The notes beneath the pieces were generated by a model. That model was not told where the DNA came from. It made no database searches and was given only the letters and a program-made list of their open reading frames with translations. From an uncultured archaeon (GTDB lineage: Archaea > Halobacteriota > Methanosarcinia > Methanosarcinales > Methanoperedenaceae): 8,112 bases of DNA. Location: positions 1 through 8,112 of the forward strand of contig CABMIA010000132.1 in assembly GCA_902386085.1 (NCBI GenBank), read 5' to 3'. Shown here piece after piece: positions 1 through 5,506 of the stretch (its first letter is position 1; every line of letters starts with the position of its first letter). The translations under genes were made by a program, and so were the position numbers.

Positions 1-115
1 AATTTCTATCATGCGATAAATCAGAATCCAAAAAATCGTTCAGGGCGGCTGGAACAGGGAGAAAATATCGGCAATCCTGTCCATTGTGCCAATATTTGAT
101 AGAGAAGCCCTAAAA
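1..115 (+). other. Left edge, unassigned; possible tail of an upstream gene
   Basis: No gene can be assigned. All three forward frames are open from the edge for a while: one closes with TGA at 97-99, one with TAA at 111-113, and one runs from just after a TAA at 17-19 to a TGA at 209-211. The frame closing at 111-113 ends with a CPLC motif and would sit just before the ATG at 116, so it could be the C-terminus of a preceding protein, but the stretch is too short to decide. I see no clear promoter here. Confidence 0.25.
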
Positions 116-211
116 ATGAGTGACCAACAGATTTATTTGCGTGGTACTATTATTCATGAAGATGTTCATGAAAATAAACATGGGACTTCTTCCAAAAGGT
201 GGTATTTTTGA
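116..211 (+). CDS. Possible 31-residue leader peptide or gene remnant before the CHAT gene
   Basis: An ATG at 116 opens a 31-codon frame ending in TGA at 209-211. I do not recognise the product, which is polar and has no motif. There is no clear Shine-Dalgarno site before the ATG. The one point in its favour is that its stop overlaps the likely TTG start (208-210) of the CHAT gene as TTGA, the arrangement expected for translational coupling. The same frame is also open upstream to position 20, so this may be the end of a longer remnant or simply chance. Confidence 0.2.
   Translation: MSDQQIYLRGTIIHEDVHENKHGTSSKRWYF
195..202 (+). promoter_or_regulatory. Ribosome binding site choosing the TTG start at 208
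   Basis: AAGGTGG-type Shine-Dalgarno sequence (core AGGTGG at 197-202) ends five bases before TTG at 208-210. A GTG at 199-201 is in the same frame but lies inside this site and has no site of its own, so TTG 208 is the better start. The resulting N-terminus (NYKDFELRL...) fits the usual opening of CHAT-domain proteins, which begin close to a Y/L-DFEL-type strand. Confidence 0.55.
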
Positions 212-777
212 ACTACAAGGATTTTGAACTCAGGTTATCAAAGGAATCGCCCAATCTCTACCGCGCCCGAGCTCTGGACAATGGCAGTGTTGCAGAAGAG
301 CAGACCTTTGAATTGCGAACGGGCGAGCTAAAAGTGCTTGAGGGATTGCGGCGCCTGGAAGAAAAAGCGGTCGTCGCACCGGAAGAAGAGAAAAAAGAGA
401 CCTTCCATATAGATTTCGGCAGAGAATTATATGACAAAGTCTTTTCAGGCAAGCTTGGGGAATATTTCAAGAATTGTTTAGAAGAGACGCAGAAAAGCGG
501 CGGAGGACTGCGAATCTGCCTGCGATGCGATGAAAGCACACAGGAGATTGCGGCGCTACCGTGGGAATTTCTCCATAACGGTAATGATTTTCTTGTCACA
601 AACAGGAATATTTTGATCTCAAGGTTTCCTTTTGAGGTAAGCAGGGTAAAATCCAGTCCTCTGGAATCCATTCTACGTATGCTGGTTGTAATCTCAAGCC
701 CGAACGATCCAAGAGTTGCGCCCCTGAATACAGAGCTTGAGCAGGAGGTTATTCTAGAGGCTGTTGATAAACTCTAG
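208..777 (+). CDS. Open segment 1: N-terminal half of the CHAT domain
   Basis: This 189-residue segment carries the front of a CHAT (caspase-like) domain: an opening DFEL strand, an FGRELYDKVFSG helix, an LRICLRCDE strand, the ALPWEFLHN motif at about codons 113-121 (a hallmark of the CHAT N-terminal region) and the LVVISSPND strand that precedes the catalytic strands. It ends at TAG 775-777, before either catalytic residue, so on its own it cannot be a protease. The next codons (AGG GAA CAT AAG...) carry straight on into the rest of the fold in the same frame. An eight-base direct repeat TCTAGAGG occurs at 753-760 and 773-780, the second copy containing the TAG. A gene caller would probably start this at GTG 199; TTG 208 has the better ribosome site. 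Confidence 0.7.
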   Translation: MNYKDFELRLSKESPNLYRARALDNGSVAEEQTFELRTGELKVLEGLRRLEEKAVVAPEEEKKETFHIDFGRELYDKVFSGKLGEYFKNCLEETQKSGGGLRICLRCDESTQEIAALPWEFLHNGNDFLVTNRNILISRFPFEVSRVKSSPLESILRMLVVISSPNDPRVAPLNTELEQEVILEAVDKL

Positions 778-864
778 AGGGAACATAAGATAGAGGTAGA
801 TTTCACCGAAGATGCTACTTTTGAGACCATCGAAGGCTACCTGAATGAAAAGGACTACCATATA

Positions 865-2610
865 GTGCATTTCACCGGTCACGGCACATTTAATGATAGG
901 AAAAATAAAGGCTACCTTATTCTTGAAACCGAGGATGGAACAGCAAGAGAAATGGATAACGGCGCCATCTCTGATCTGCTAACTGGCAGAAATGTCAGGC
1001 TTGTGGTATTGAGCGCCTGCCAGTCGGGTAAAACTTCGAACAAGGAAGCCTATGCAGATTTAGCGAGCCATTTAGCAAGAAAGAACATACCTGCTGTAGT
1101 TGCTATGCAGTACTCGATACTTGATCTCTCAGCCACAAAATTCGCATCTATATTCTATCAGGCTTTAATTAATAAGCCTGTTGATCTTGCGCTCACGGAG
1201 ACAAGAATCGTTATGAAGAATGCTGAGAAGAGCAACGGCGTGGATTTTGCAACGCCAGTGCTTTATCTCTCTGACCCCGACTGCCTTGCGGTGAGCAGAA
1301 TAAAATCCGAGGCGCCTGAGATATTCAACAAACCTACGATGCTTGGAGAAGTTGCAGTGATGAAGAAGGGTTTCGTAGGCAGGAGAAGGGAGCTTCGGGT
1401 GTTGCAGAAGGATTTCATGTCTGATGTGAAGCGCGCTGCAATAATCTACGGCTTCGGAGGCTTGGGCAAGACCGTGCTTGCGACGCGCCTTGCGCTGAGA
1501 ATGAATCAGTATTTTGATGGTATGTTCGCGATGAGATGCCGAGGTACGACACGACCCGAGGATATCCTGAACGAACTGAATGCCTTCCTGAACCTCGCGG
1601 GAATCCAGCAGCTTAACCAAGTACTCTACCAGCCAGTTCCGCTCAAAGTCAAAACCGCGGCGCTTGCGGGCATATTGAACCAGCGGCGTTTTCTCATAAT
1701 ACTTGACAACTTCGAGGACTGCCTGGATGAGACGAGGAGCAATATTGCAAATCCGGAGCTTAAAGATTTTATCCAGCACGTTCTTAATAATACCATCACT
1801 AACACGAAATTCATCTTCACCACACGCTACAACTTCGATCCCTTAGAGGGCAGGCTCACGGGCAACATAGAGCATATTTCACTGCCTGAACTGCCTTTTC
1901 CTGAGACGCTGTGGCTAATGAATAACTATAAGGAACTGGCAAATCTTGAAACTGAGAAGAAGGGCAAAATTTACAAAGCCATCGGAGGGCATCCCTGGAC
2001 AATAGGGCAGTTTGCCAGACATGCGGCTATAGAAACAGTGGATGGCGTGCTGCTGGAACTTGCTCCATTGAAAAAGGAGCTAATAGATTTCACGTTGCTG
2101 GATAAATCGTACTCAAAACTCGATGAGAAAGCTAAGAAACTGCTGCTTTGCGCTTCAATTTACCAGGAGGCTGTGCCTGTTGAGGCGCTGTCGTGGATAA
2201 TTGGGGATGAGAGCCAGCCAAGCCCGCCTGTAAGTGAGGCGCTTACGAATCTTATAAACTGGGGACTGATTGCGAAACAGGAGGCTGAGAAAGAAACCTT
2301 TTATGCAATGCATACGCTGGTGAGGGAATTTGCAGGGCAGGAGCTTGAGAAAGAGAAGCTGGACAGGAAGAAGCTGCTGATAAGGGCAGCGCAGTATTAC
2401 GGGAATCTTGTTGTGACAACAAATAACTTATGGGATGATCTTAAGGCGAGGGAATATTATTACGAGGCTGAGGAGTGGAAAGAGGCTGAAGAGATAGTAG
2501 CTGATGCTTCCACGTATCTTGTGAGATGGGGGTATATTGAACTGGTAATAAACCTGTTAAATCAATCTATAAATACAACTTCAGGTACGGAAAAAGCAGC
2601 AGCAATGTGA
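865..2610 (+). CDS. Open segment 2: catalytic CHAT half, NB-ARC ATPase and winged helix
   Basis: The open frame actually begins at 778 after the amber codon; the first usable start is GTG 865, which falls inside the beta strand just before the catalytic histidine. A protein starting there would lack the preceding CHAT strands, so GTG 865 is unlikely to be a natural start. The segment contains catalytic His (880-882) and Cys (1018-1020), the PAVVAMQ strand and TPVLYLSDPD end of CHAT, then FVGRRREL and the NB-ARC module: Walker A 1450-1473, Walker B Asp 1705-1707, FIFTTR 1810-1827, GGHP 1984-1995, and MH at 2308-2313 at the end of a winged-helix domain. A helical linker follows and ends at ATG-TGA 2605-2610. 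No ribosome site is visible before 865. The boundaries are reliable only as stretches between stops. Confidence 0.75.
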   Translation: MHFTGHGTFNDRKNKGYLILETEDGTAREMDNGAISDLLTGRNVRLVVLSACQSGKTSNKEAYADLASHLARKNIPAVVAMQYSILDLSATKFASIFYQALINKPVDLALTETRIVMKNAEKSNGVDFATPVLYLSDPDCLAVSRIKSEAPEIFNKPTMLGEVAVMKKGFVGRRRELRVLQKDFMSDVKRAAIIYGFGGLGKTVLATRLALRMNQYFDGMFAMRCRGTTRPEDILNELNAFLNLAGIQQLNQVLYQPVPLKVKTAALAGILNQRRFLIILDNFEDCLDETRSNIANPELKDFIQHVLNNTITNTKFIFTTRYNFDPLEGRLTGNIEHISLPELPFPETLWLMNNYKELANLETEKKGKIYKAIGGHPWTIGQFARHAAIETVDGVLLELAPLKKELIDFTLLDKSYSKLDEKAKKLLLCASIYQEAVPVEALSWIIGDESQPSPPVSEALTNLINWGLIAKQEAEKETFYAMHTLVREFAGQELEKEKLDRKKLLIRAAQYYGNLVVTTNNLWDDLKAREYYYEAEEWKEAEEIVADASTYLVRWGYIELVINLLNQSINTTSGTEKAAAM

Positions 2611-3410
2611 AACCTTGCAAACATACTGCATGGGTTAGGTGACTGGAGAACAGCTTTAAAATTAAATAATGAAGCGAAAAATATATTTGAAAAAGCAGGG
2701 CGGAAAAAGAACGTGGCTTATGTCCTGCACAACCTCGGAACAATACATCATAGCCAAGGTAATTATAAAGAGGCAATAAAGTTATACCAGCTTAGCTTGA
2801 AGACAAAAGAAGAGTTGGGAGACAAAAGAGGCATTGCAAACACCCTTTACCAGCTCGGATGGATATACCAAGACCATGGTAACTATGAGGAAGCAGTAAA
2901 GTTATACAATCGGAGCCTAAAAATATACGAAGAACAGGAAGACGAGAGTGGCATCGCAAGCACCTTGCATCAAATTGGAAACATAAAACTTCGACAGGGC
3001 AAAAATGAGGAAGCATTCGAGCTGTACCAGCAGAGCTTGAAGACAAGAAAAAAATTAGGAGATAAAGGTGGCATGGCATATGGCTTGGGTCAACTTGGAA
3101 TGCTATATTATCACCAAGGTAATTGTGAGAAGGCGGCGGAATTTTTTCAAGAATGCCGTAAGCTGTCTGATGAGATAGGAGATAAAAAAAGTATATCAAA
3201 TTCCCTTGACCACCTCGGAATGATATACCAACGCCAGGGTAACTATGAGGAGGCAGTAAAATTATACCAGCAGAGCTTAGAATTAGCAATAGAACTGGAA
3301 GATAAAAGCGGAATTGCAATTAGTCTTGCCCACATAGCAGATATATATGAAGAAAAAGATAAAGACTTTCCTGCAGCTCTTGAAAAGTATCTTGTAGCTC
3401 TTTCTATTTT
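2605..3410 (+). repeat. Tandem 120-bp coding repeats (TPR units)
   Basis: The DNA shows a strict 120-bp period: the GGTAA(T/C)TATRARGARGCA-type element encoding GNYEEA recurs at about 2758, 2878, 2998, 3118 and 3238, with a weaker copy near 2638 (GDWRTA) and a divergent last unit near 3358. The 2878 and 3238 copies are close to identical over some 25 bases. The period is exactly 40 codons, so gain or loss of units by recombination would keep the frame. Confidence 0.85.
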
Positions 3411-3534
3411 AAGGGAACTAAATTCCCCTGACAGCAAGATAGTTGAAAGCGATATTAGCAGAATAAAAGAAAAAATGGGCGAAGAAGTCTTTAACAAAGC
3501 AATGGAAGAAATCATGAGGCGCAATGGCGCTTGA
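2713..3534 (+). CDS. Open segment 3: TPR sensor region
   Basis: The frame reopens at 2611 directly after TGA; the first conventional start is GTG 2713, with no convincing ribosome site. The protein is almost entirely tetratricopeptide repeats of exactly 40 residues with consensus (A)..L.QLG.IY..QGNYEEAVKLY..SLK..EELGDK.GI. One repeat lies between the TGA and GTG 2713 (from about 2605), and a further five or six follow to about 3410, then a charged C-terminal helix. In STAND proteins this array recognises the trigger and holds the ATPase inactive. Because the repeat before GTG 2713 is in frame and intact, the segment is better read as the tail of the CHAT/NB-ARC protein than as an independent gene. 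Third codon positions look more A/T-rich here than in the NB-ARC region. Confidence 0.7.
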   Translation: MAYVLHNLGTIHHSQGNYKEAIKLYQLSLKTKEELGDKRGIANTLYQLGWIYQDHGNYEEAVKLYNRSLKIYEEQEDESGIASTLHQIGNIKLRQGKNEEAFELYQQSLKTRKKLGDKGGMAYGLGQLGMLYYHQGNCEKAAEFFQECRKLSDEIGDKKSISNSLDHLGMIYQRQGNYEEAVKLYQQSLELAIELEDKSGIAISLAHIADIYEEKDKDFPAALEKYLVALSILRELNSPDSKIVESDISRIKEKMGEEVFNKAMEEIMRRNGA

Positions 3535-3727
3535 ACTTGTAAAATGCCCCCACTGCGGATATGAATTCAGAACAGACATAGGAGAGCAAGAAAAAGATGG
3601 CGAAACCGTTGCTGTGCGCAGTATCTTGAATTTCTGGAAGCCAAAACCCAAACGTATTAAGACAATTGATATTGAGTGCCCCAATCCCAATTGCAGGAAG
3701 ACTTTCGAATATCCGGTGGAACCATGA
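3524..3727 (+). CDS. Small double-CxxC zinc-ribbon protein
   Basis: A 67-residue protein with CPHC at residues 8-11 and a second pair in CPNPNC at about 52-57, the spacing of a four-cysteine zinc ribbon. A basic, aromatic stretch (NFWKPKPKR) separates the two halves. I do not recognise a named family. ATG 3524 lies inside the last codons of the TPR frame (11-bp overlap), and the stop overlaps the next gene's ATG, so the three genes look translationally coupled. A zinc ribbon in this position could bind nucleic acid or a partner protein, or act as an adaptor of the STAND protein; none of these can be chosen from sequence alone. No signal peptide or membrane helix is seen. Confidence 0.75.
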   Translation: MALELVKCPHCGYEFRTDIGEQEKDGETVAVRSILNFWKPKPKRIKTIDIECPNPNCRKTFEYPVEP

Positions 3728-4167
3728 ACAGCGAACTTCCCGTTGTAACTCCCGAACCCAACCCCTTCTGGCGCGAGAACGCCCGCAAGCTCGTGGGCGA
3801 ATCCATTTCCACAATCGAGGATGTCGCAAAGCAGCTAATCGCTGTGAACAGCCTGCTTGAGGGCATCTATTTCCATGCCATCGCCTTCTCGAATGTAAAG
3901 CCTATACTAACTGATGGGATTGCCGGCATATACCTTGCGCCCATTTTGCTCTGGCTCCTGAGCCTTGTTTTTGCGGTGCTGACGCTTTCGCCGAAGGCTT
4001 ATGCGATCAATATCAATTCAAGCCGGGACTCGAAAGAGAGATTCGAGGAGATCGTGGTGAAGAAGCACGGGATGCTAAAATGGTCTGAATTTTTCCTTAT
4101 TCTGAGCTTCATAGCGCTCTTTGCCGCGGTCGCGCATTATTTGCTTACAGTACCGATAAAAATCTGA
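3724..4167 (+). CDS. Two-helix membrane protein, possible effector of the CHAT/STAND cassette
   Basis: ATG 3724 overlaps the zinc-ribbon stop as ATGA, preceded by a GGTGG ribosome site at 3714-3718; an in-frame ATG at 3676 would lie deep inside the neighbour and is less likely. The 147-residue product has a soluble N-terminal part (NPFWRENARKLVGE and a long amphipathic helix, about residues 20-56), a first membrane helix at about 66-89, a charged loop (about 98-120, with RDSKERFEE), and a second helix at about 122-143 ending almost at the C-terminus. I recognise no named family; the layout recalls two-helix effectors such as SLATT proteins, but this is only a resemblance. Its position as last gene of a CHAT protease operon suggests a membrane effector or cleavage target, which is inference. 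Confidence 0.75.
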   Translation: MNSELPVVTPEPNPFWRENARKLVGESISTIEDVAKQLIAVNSLLEGIYFHAIAFSNVKPILTDGIAGIYLAPILLWLLSLVFAVLTLSPKAYAININSSRDSKERFEEIVVKKHGMLKWSEFFLILSFIALFAAVAHYLLTVPIKI

Positions 4168-4219
4168 TTTGAATACAGTGAATAATTTTTAAAATTCGTC
4201 GAAAATCCGCAATGCAAAG

Positions 4220-4245
4220 TGCACAAAATTAGCAACTTTTGTGCA
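4220..4245 (+). repeat. 9-bp inverted repeat (hairpin or operator)
   Basis: TGCACAAAA (4220-4228) pairs perfectly with TTTTGTGCA (4237-4245) around an 8-base loop. GCACAA recurs as a direct copy at 4253-4258, 32 bases after the first. The hairpin is not followed by a T-run, so a classical terminator is doubtful; a protein-binding site or an mRNA 3'-end structure for the upstream operon are both possible. Confidence 0.5.
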
Positions 4246-4340
4246 ATAAGAAGCACAAGTTTGCAAGATTTAGATTCAATATGAACACCTCTCCTCCTTC
4301 CAAGGGTCAGTGCTGGTGTATCCCCCCGTTCCCAGAAACA

Positions 4341-4367
4341 TTTATCATATCATACGAAAATCATACG
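4341..4367 (+). promoter_or_regulatory. TATA-like archaeal promoter with CATACG direct repeats
   Basis: TTTATCATAT at 4341-4350, preceded by purine-rich AGAAACA (BRE-like), lies about 30 bases before the start of the toxin-like gene. A start of transcription about 25 bases downstream would fall near 4370, giving an almost leaderless mRNA. Immediately after the box TCATACG occurs twice (4350-4356 and 4361-4367), 11 bases apart and so on one face of the helix, a plausible operator for autorepression by the antitoxin. Confidence 0.45.
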
Positions 4368-4377
4368 TAGAAGATGA

Positions 4378-4650
4378 ATGCTAATTCAAAGAATACTTAT
4401 GTCACCAGAAATTGCCGAAAAAATCAAATGTAAGCATGGTCTTGATCCGATAGTAGCAAAAGACATCTTAGAAAATTATAACACACATCATATAGAAAAG
4501 GTAGGCGGTAGCAATTACATGGCTATAGGGTTGTGCTGTGCCGGATATGTAACTGTATTCTTTGAATACGAAGCCGGCACGGCTGAAATAAAAACCGCTT
4601 ATCAGTCATCAAACTGGCAGACTGATCTTTACAAGAGAAAAAGAGGATAA
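4378..4650 (+). CDS. Putative toxin, DUF4258/BrnT-like small protein
   Basis: The 90-residue protein reads like the small RelE/BrnT-fold toxins grouped as DUF4258: an N-terminal helix with KIKCKHGLDP (about 15-24), an alternating strand region (YMAIGLC, YVTVFFEYE) and a C-terminal EIKTAYQSSNWQTDLYKRK (about 70-88), similar to the ITAY...W...LYK ending of that group. Members are thought to act as mRNA interferases; the catalytic residues here are not certain. The start is ATG 4378; an in-frame ATG at 4399 is an alternative (MSPEIAEKI), and the ATG at 4374 is in another frame and closes quickly. The following zinc-finger gene begins two bases after the stop, a typical toxin-antitoxin layout with the toxin first. 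Confidence 0.55.
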   Translation: MLIQRILMSPEIAEKIKCKHGLDPIVAKDILENYNTHHIEKVGGSNYMAIGLCCAGYVTVFFEYEAGTAEIKTAYQSSNWQTDLYKRKRG

Positions 4651-4652
4651 AT

Positions 4653-5078
4653 ATGAAGGCTAAAAAGAAAGAAATAGATTATGAGAATATTCAACCAGAG
4701 ATGCTGAAAGGAGAAGAGGCAACATTTGAGGTTCAACTGGATTATAAAGCCCATCCACATTGCACAGACTGCCACATAAAAATGGAACCAGTAAAAATCG
4801 ATGTGAAGAGAGGCAATATAATGATTATGAATGTGATTGCTTACAAATGCCCCAAATGTGAAAAAGAACTATTGGATGTTGAAACTGCGTCCAGGATAGA
4901 ACGGGAGTTTGCATTGCGACATGCTGAAGAAATAAAGGGCTATGAAGTTAAAATATCTTCAGATGGGAGAAACTACCTGATACGATTCCCAAAAGAACTT
5001 TCCAAAACCTTGGCGACTAAAAAAATCGCAAAAATACTACCTATAGATTCGGATGAATTTGTTCTTAAAGTTGCATAA
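4653..5078 (+). CDS. Putative antitoxin: YgiT/MqsA-type zinc finger with AbrB-like tail
   Basis: A 141-residue protein with CTDC (37-40) and CPKC (66-69) flanking a short beta region and followed by ELLDVETASRIERE, the pattern of the YgiT-type zinc finger found in MqsA-like antitoxins. The C-terminal part (about 96-140), with YLIRFPKELSKTL and a closing DEFVLKV strand, resembles an AbrB/SpoVT swapped-hairpin DNA-binding domain rather than the HTH of MqsA. The likely role is to bind and neutralise the preceding toxin through the zinc domain and repress the shared promoter through the tail. The start is ATG 4653, two bases after the previous stop. The zinc finger is well supported; the AbrB-like call is moderate and antitoxin activity is inferred from the pair. 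Confidence 0.65.
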   Translation: MKAKKKEIDYENIQPEMLKGEEATFEVQLDYKAHPHCTDCHIKMEPVKIDVKRGNIMIMNVIAYKCPKCEKELLDVETASRIEREFALRHAEEIKGYEVKISSDGRNYLIRFPKELSKTLATKKIAKILPIDSDEFVLKVA

Positions 5079-5125
5079 CCTCATATGGGCACGAGCCTCT
5101 GATTACGATATCTGCGGTCACCTTC

Positions 5126-5506
5126 TCAATAATTACACATATTCCACTTAATCCGAATACCTCTCTCTTTCCACGTATCCGCGCTGTTACTGAACCCCTT
5201 CTTCTCCCAGTACCCCAATTCCTGCTCTTCCGCGAACACCACCCTTCTCACCCATTTGGCGATCTTGTATGCGTATTTTTTCGGCACGACAAGGCGAAGC
5301 GGCCCCCCATGCGCAGGTTCAAGCGGCTTATCATCAAGGTTACAGGCAAAAAGCACGTCGGGTTCCATTAAATCCTGGAGGGGCAGGCTTGTGGTGTATC
5401 CGCCGTCAGCCTCTATCGTGGCATAACGAGCGCTGCTTTTAGGTTTCACAAGCTTTGCAATATCGCTGAAAAGAACCCCTTCCCACTTCAGGTCAAACCG
5501 CTCCAT
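5126..5506 (-). CDS. Longest open piece of the molybdopterin gene (C-terminal two thirds)
   Basis: This 126-codon frame is what remains open after the last frameshift. Its apparent ATG at 5506-5504 is created by the shifted reading of ATG GGA TGG in the CVMGW motif, so it is not a natural start. The piece lacks the molybdenum-binding cysteine and the N-terminal third, and would not be an active enzyme alone. It ends with TAA at 5128-5126. Confidence 0.55.
   Translation of the reverse strand: MERFDLKWEGVLFSDIAKLVKPKSSARYATIEADGGYTTSLPLQDLMEPDVLFACNLDDKPLEPAHGGPLRLVVPKKYAYKIAKWVRRVVFAEEQELGYWEKKGFSNSADTWKERGIRIKWNMCNY

Larger units (their letters stand above)
208..3534 (+). pseudogene. CHAT protease - NB-ARC (STAND) - TPR protein, interrupted by two in-frame stops
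   Basis: One frame runs from TTG 208 to TGA 3532-3534 (1,108 codons), broken only by TAG at 775-777 (codon 190) and TGA at 2608-2610 (codon 801). Homology is continuous across both breaks. Domain order: CHAT protease with HFTGHG (likely catalytic His codon 225) and LSACQSG (likely catalytic Cys codon 271); NB-ARC ATPase with Walker A GFGGLGKT (415-422), Walker B LIILDN (Asp 500), FIFTTR (535-540), GGHP (594-597) and an MHD-like MH (701-702); then helical repeats and TPRs from about 801. Such STAND proteins are cytosolic switches: repeats sense a ligand, the ATPase oligomerises, and the CHAT domain cleaves a target, as in HetF-, Craspase- and gasdermin-linked CHAT proteases. Its 3' end overlaps a zinc-ribbon gene and a two-helix membrane gene. 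The stops may be true nonsense mutations, sequence errors or, for TAG, pyrrolysine. The domain calls are firm; loss of function is not. Confidence 0.8.
4168..4377 (+). other. Intergenic region between the CHAT cassette and the toxin-antitoxin pair
   Basis: These 210 bases hold no convincing gene; a 29-codon frame from ATG 4281 has no ribosome site and no recognisable product. The left part contains an inverted repeat with an extra half-site (described separately), and the right part a TATA-like promoter for the following pair. No strong T-run terminator follows the membrane-protein gene. Confidence 0.6.

Noticed and set aside
258..671. Minus-strand open frame opposite the CHAT start
   Set aside because: Its product is serine/arginine-rich and domain-free, while the plus strand has clear CHAT homology.
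865..2610. GTG 865 as the genuine start of an independent gene
   Set aside because: It lies within the strand leading to the catalytic histidine, lacks a ribosome site, and the in-frame sequence back to 778 and beyond TAG continues the CHAT fold.
2792..3319. Long open frame on the minus strand across the TPR region
   Set aside because: It is a mirror of the TPR repeats (repeating low-complexity product) with no ribosome site and no recognisable domain.
2605..3410. Regular repeats resembling a repeat array such as CRISPR
   Set aside because: The period is 120 bases, units are diverged and coding, and they translate to 40-residue TPRs; there are no conserved short repeats with unique spacers.
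3676..3723. Upstream ATG 3676 as start of the two-helix membrane protein
   Set aside because: It would add residues overlapping the zinc-ribbon coding region; ATG 3724 has a GGTGG site and the ATGA overlap.
4220..4245. Rho-independent-type terminator after the membrane gene
   Set aside because: The stem is not followed by a T-run and archaeal termination does not need such hairpins; left as an inverted repeat of unknown role.
4281..4370. 29-codon frame before the toxin-like gene
   Set aside because: No ribosome site, overlaps the TATA-like promoter, and the product is unremarkable.
4168..4377. Mobile-element ends or attachment site in the intergenic gap
   Set aside because: No terminal inverted repeats paired with a transposase or integrase, no tRNA fragment and no target duplication are visible in the window.
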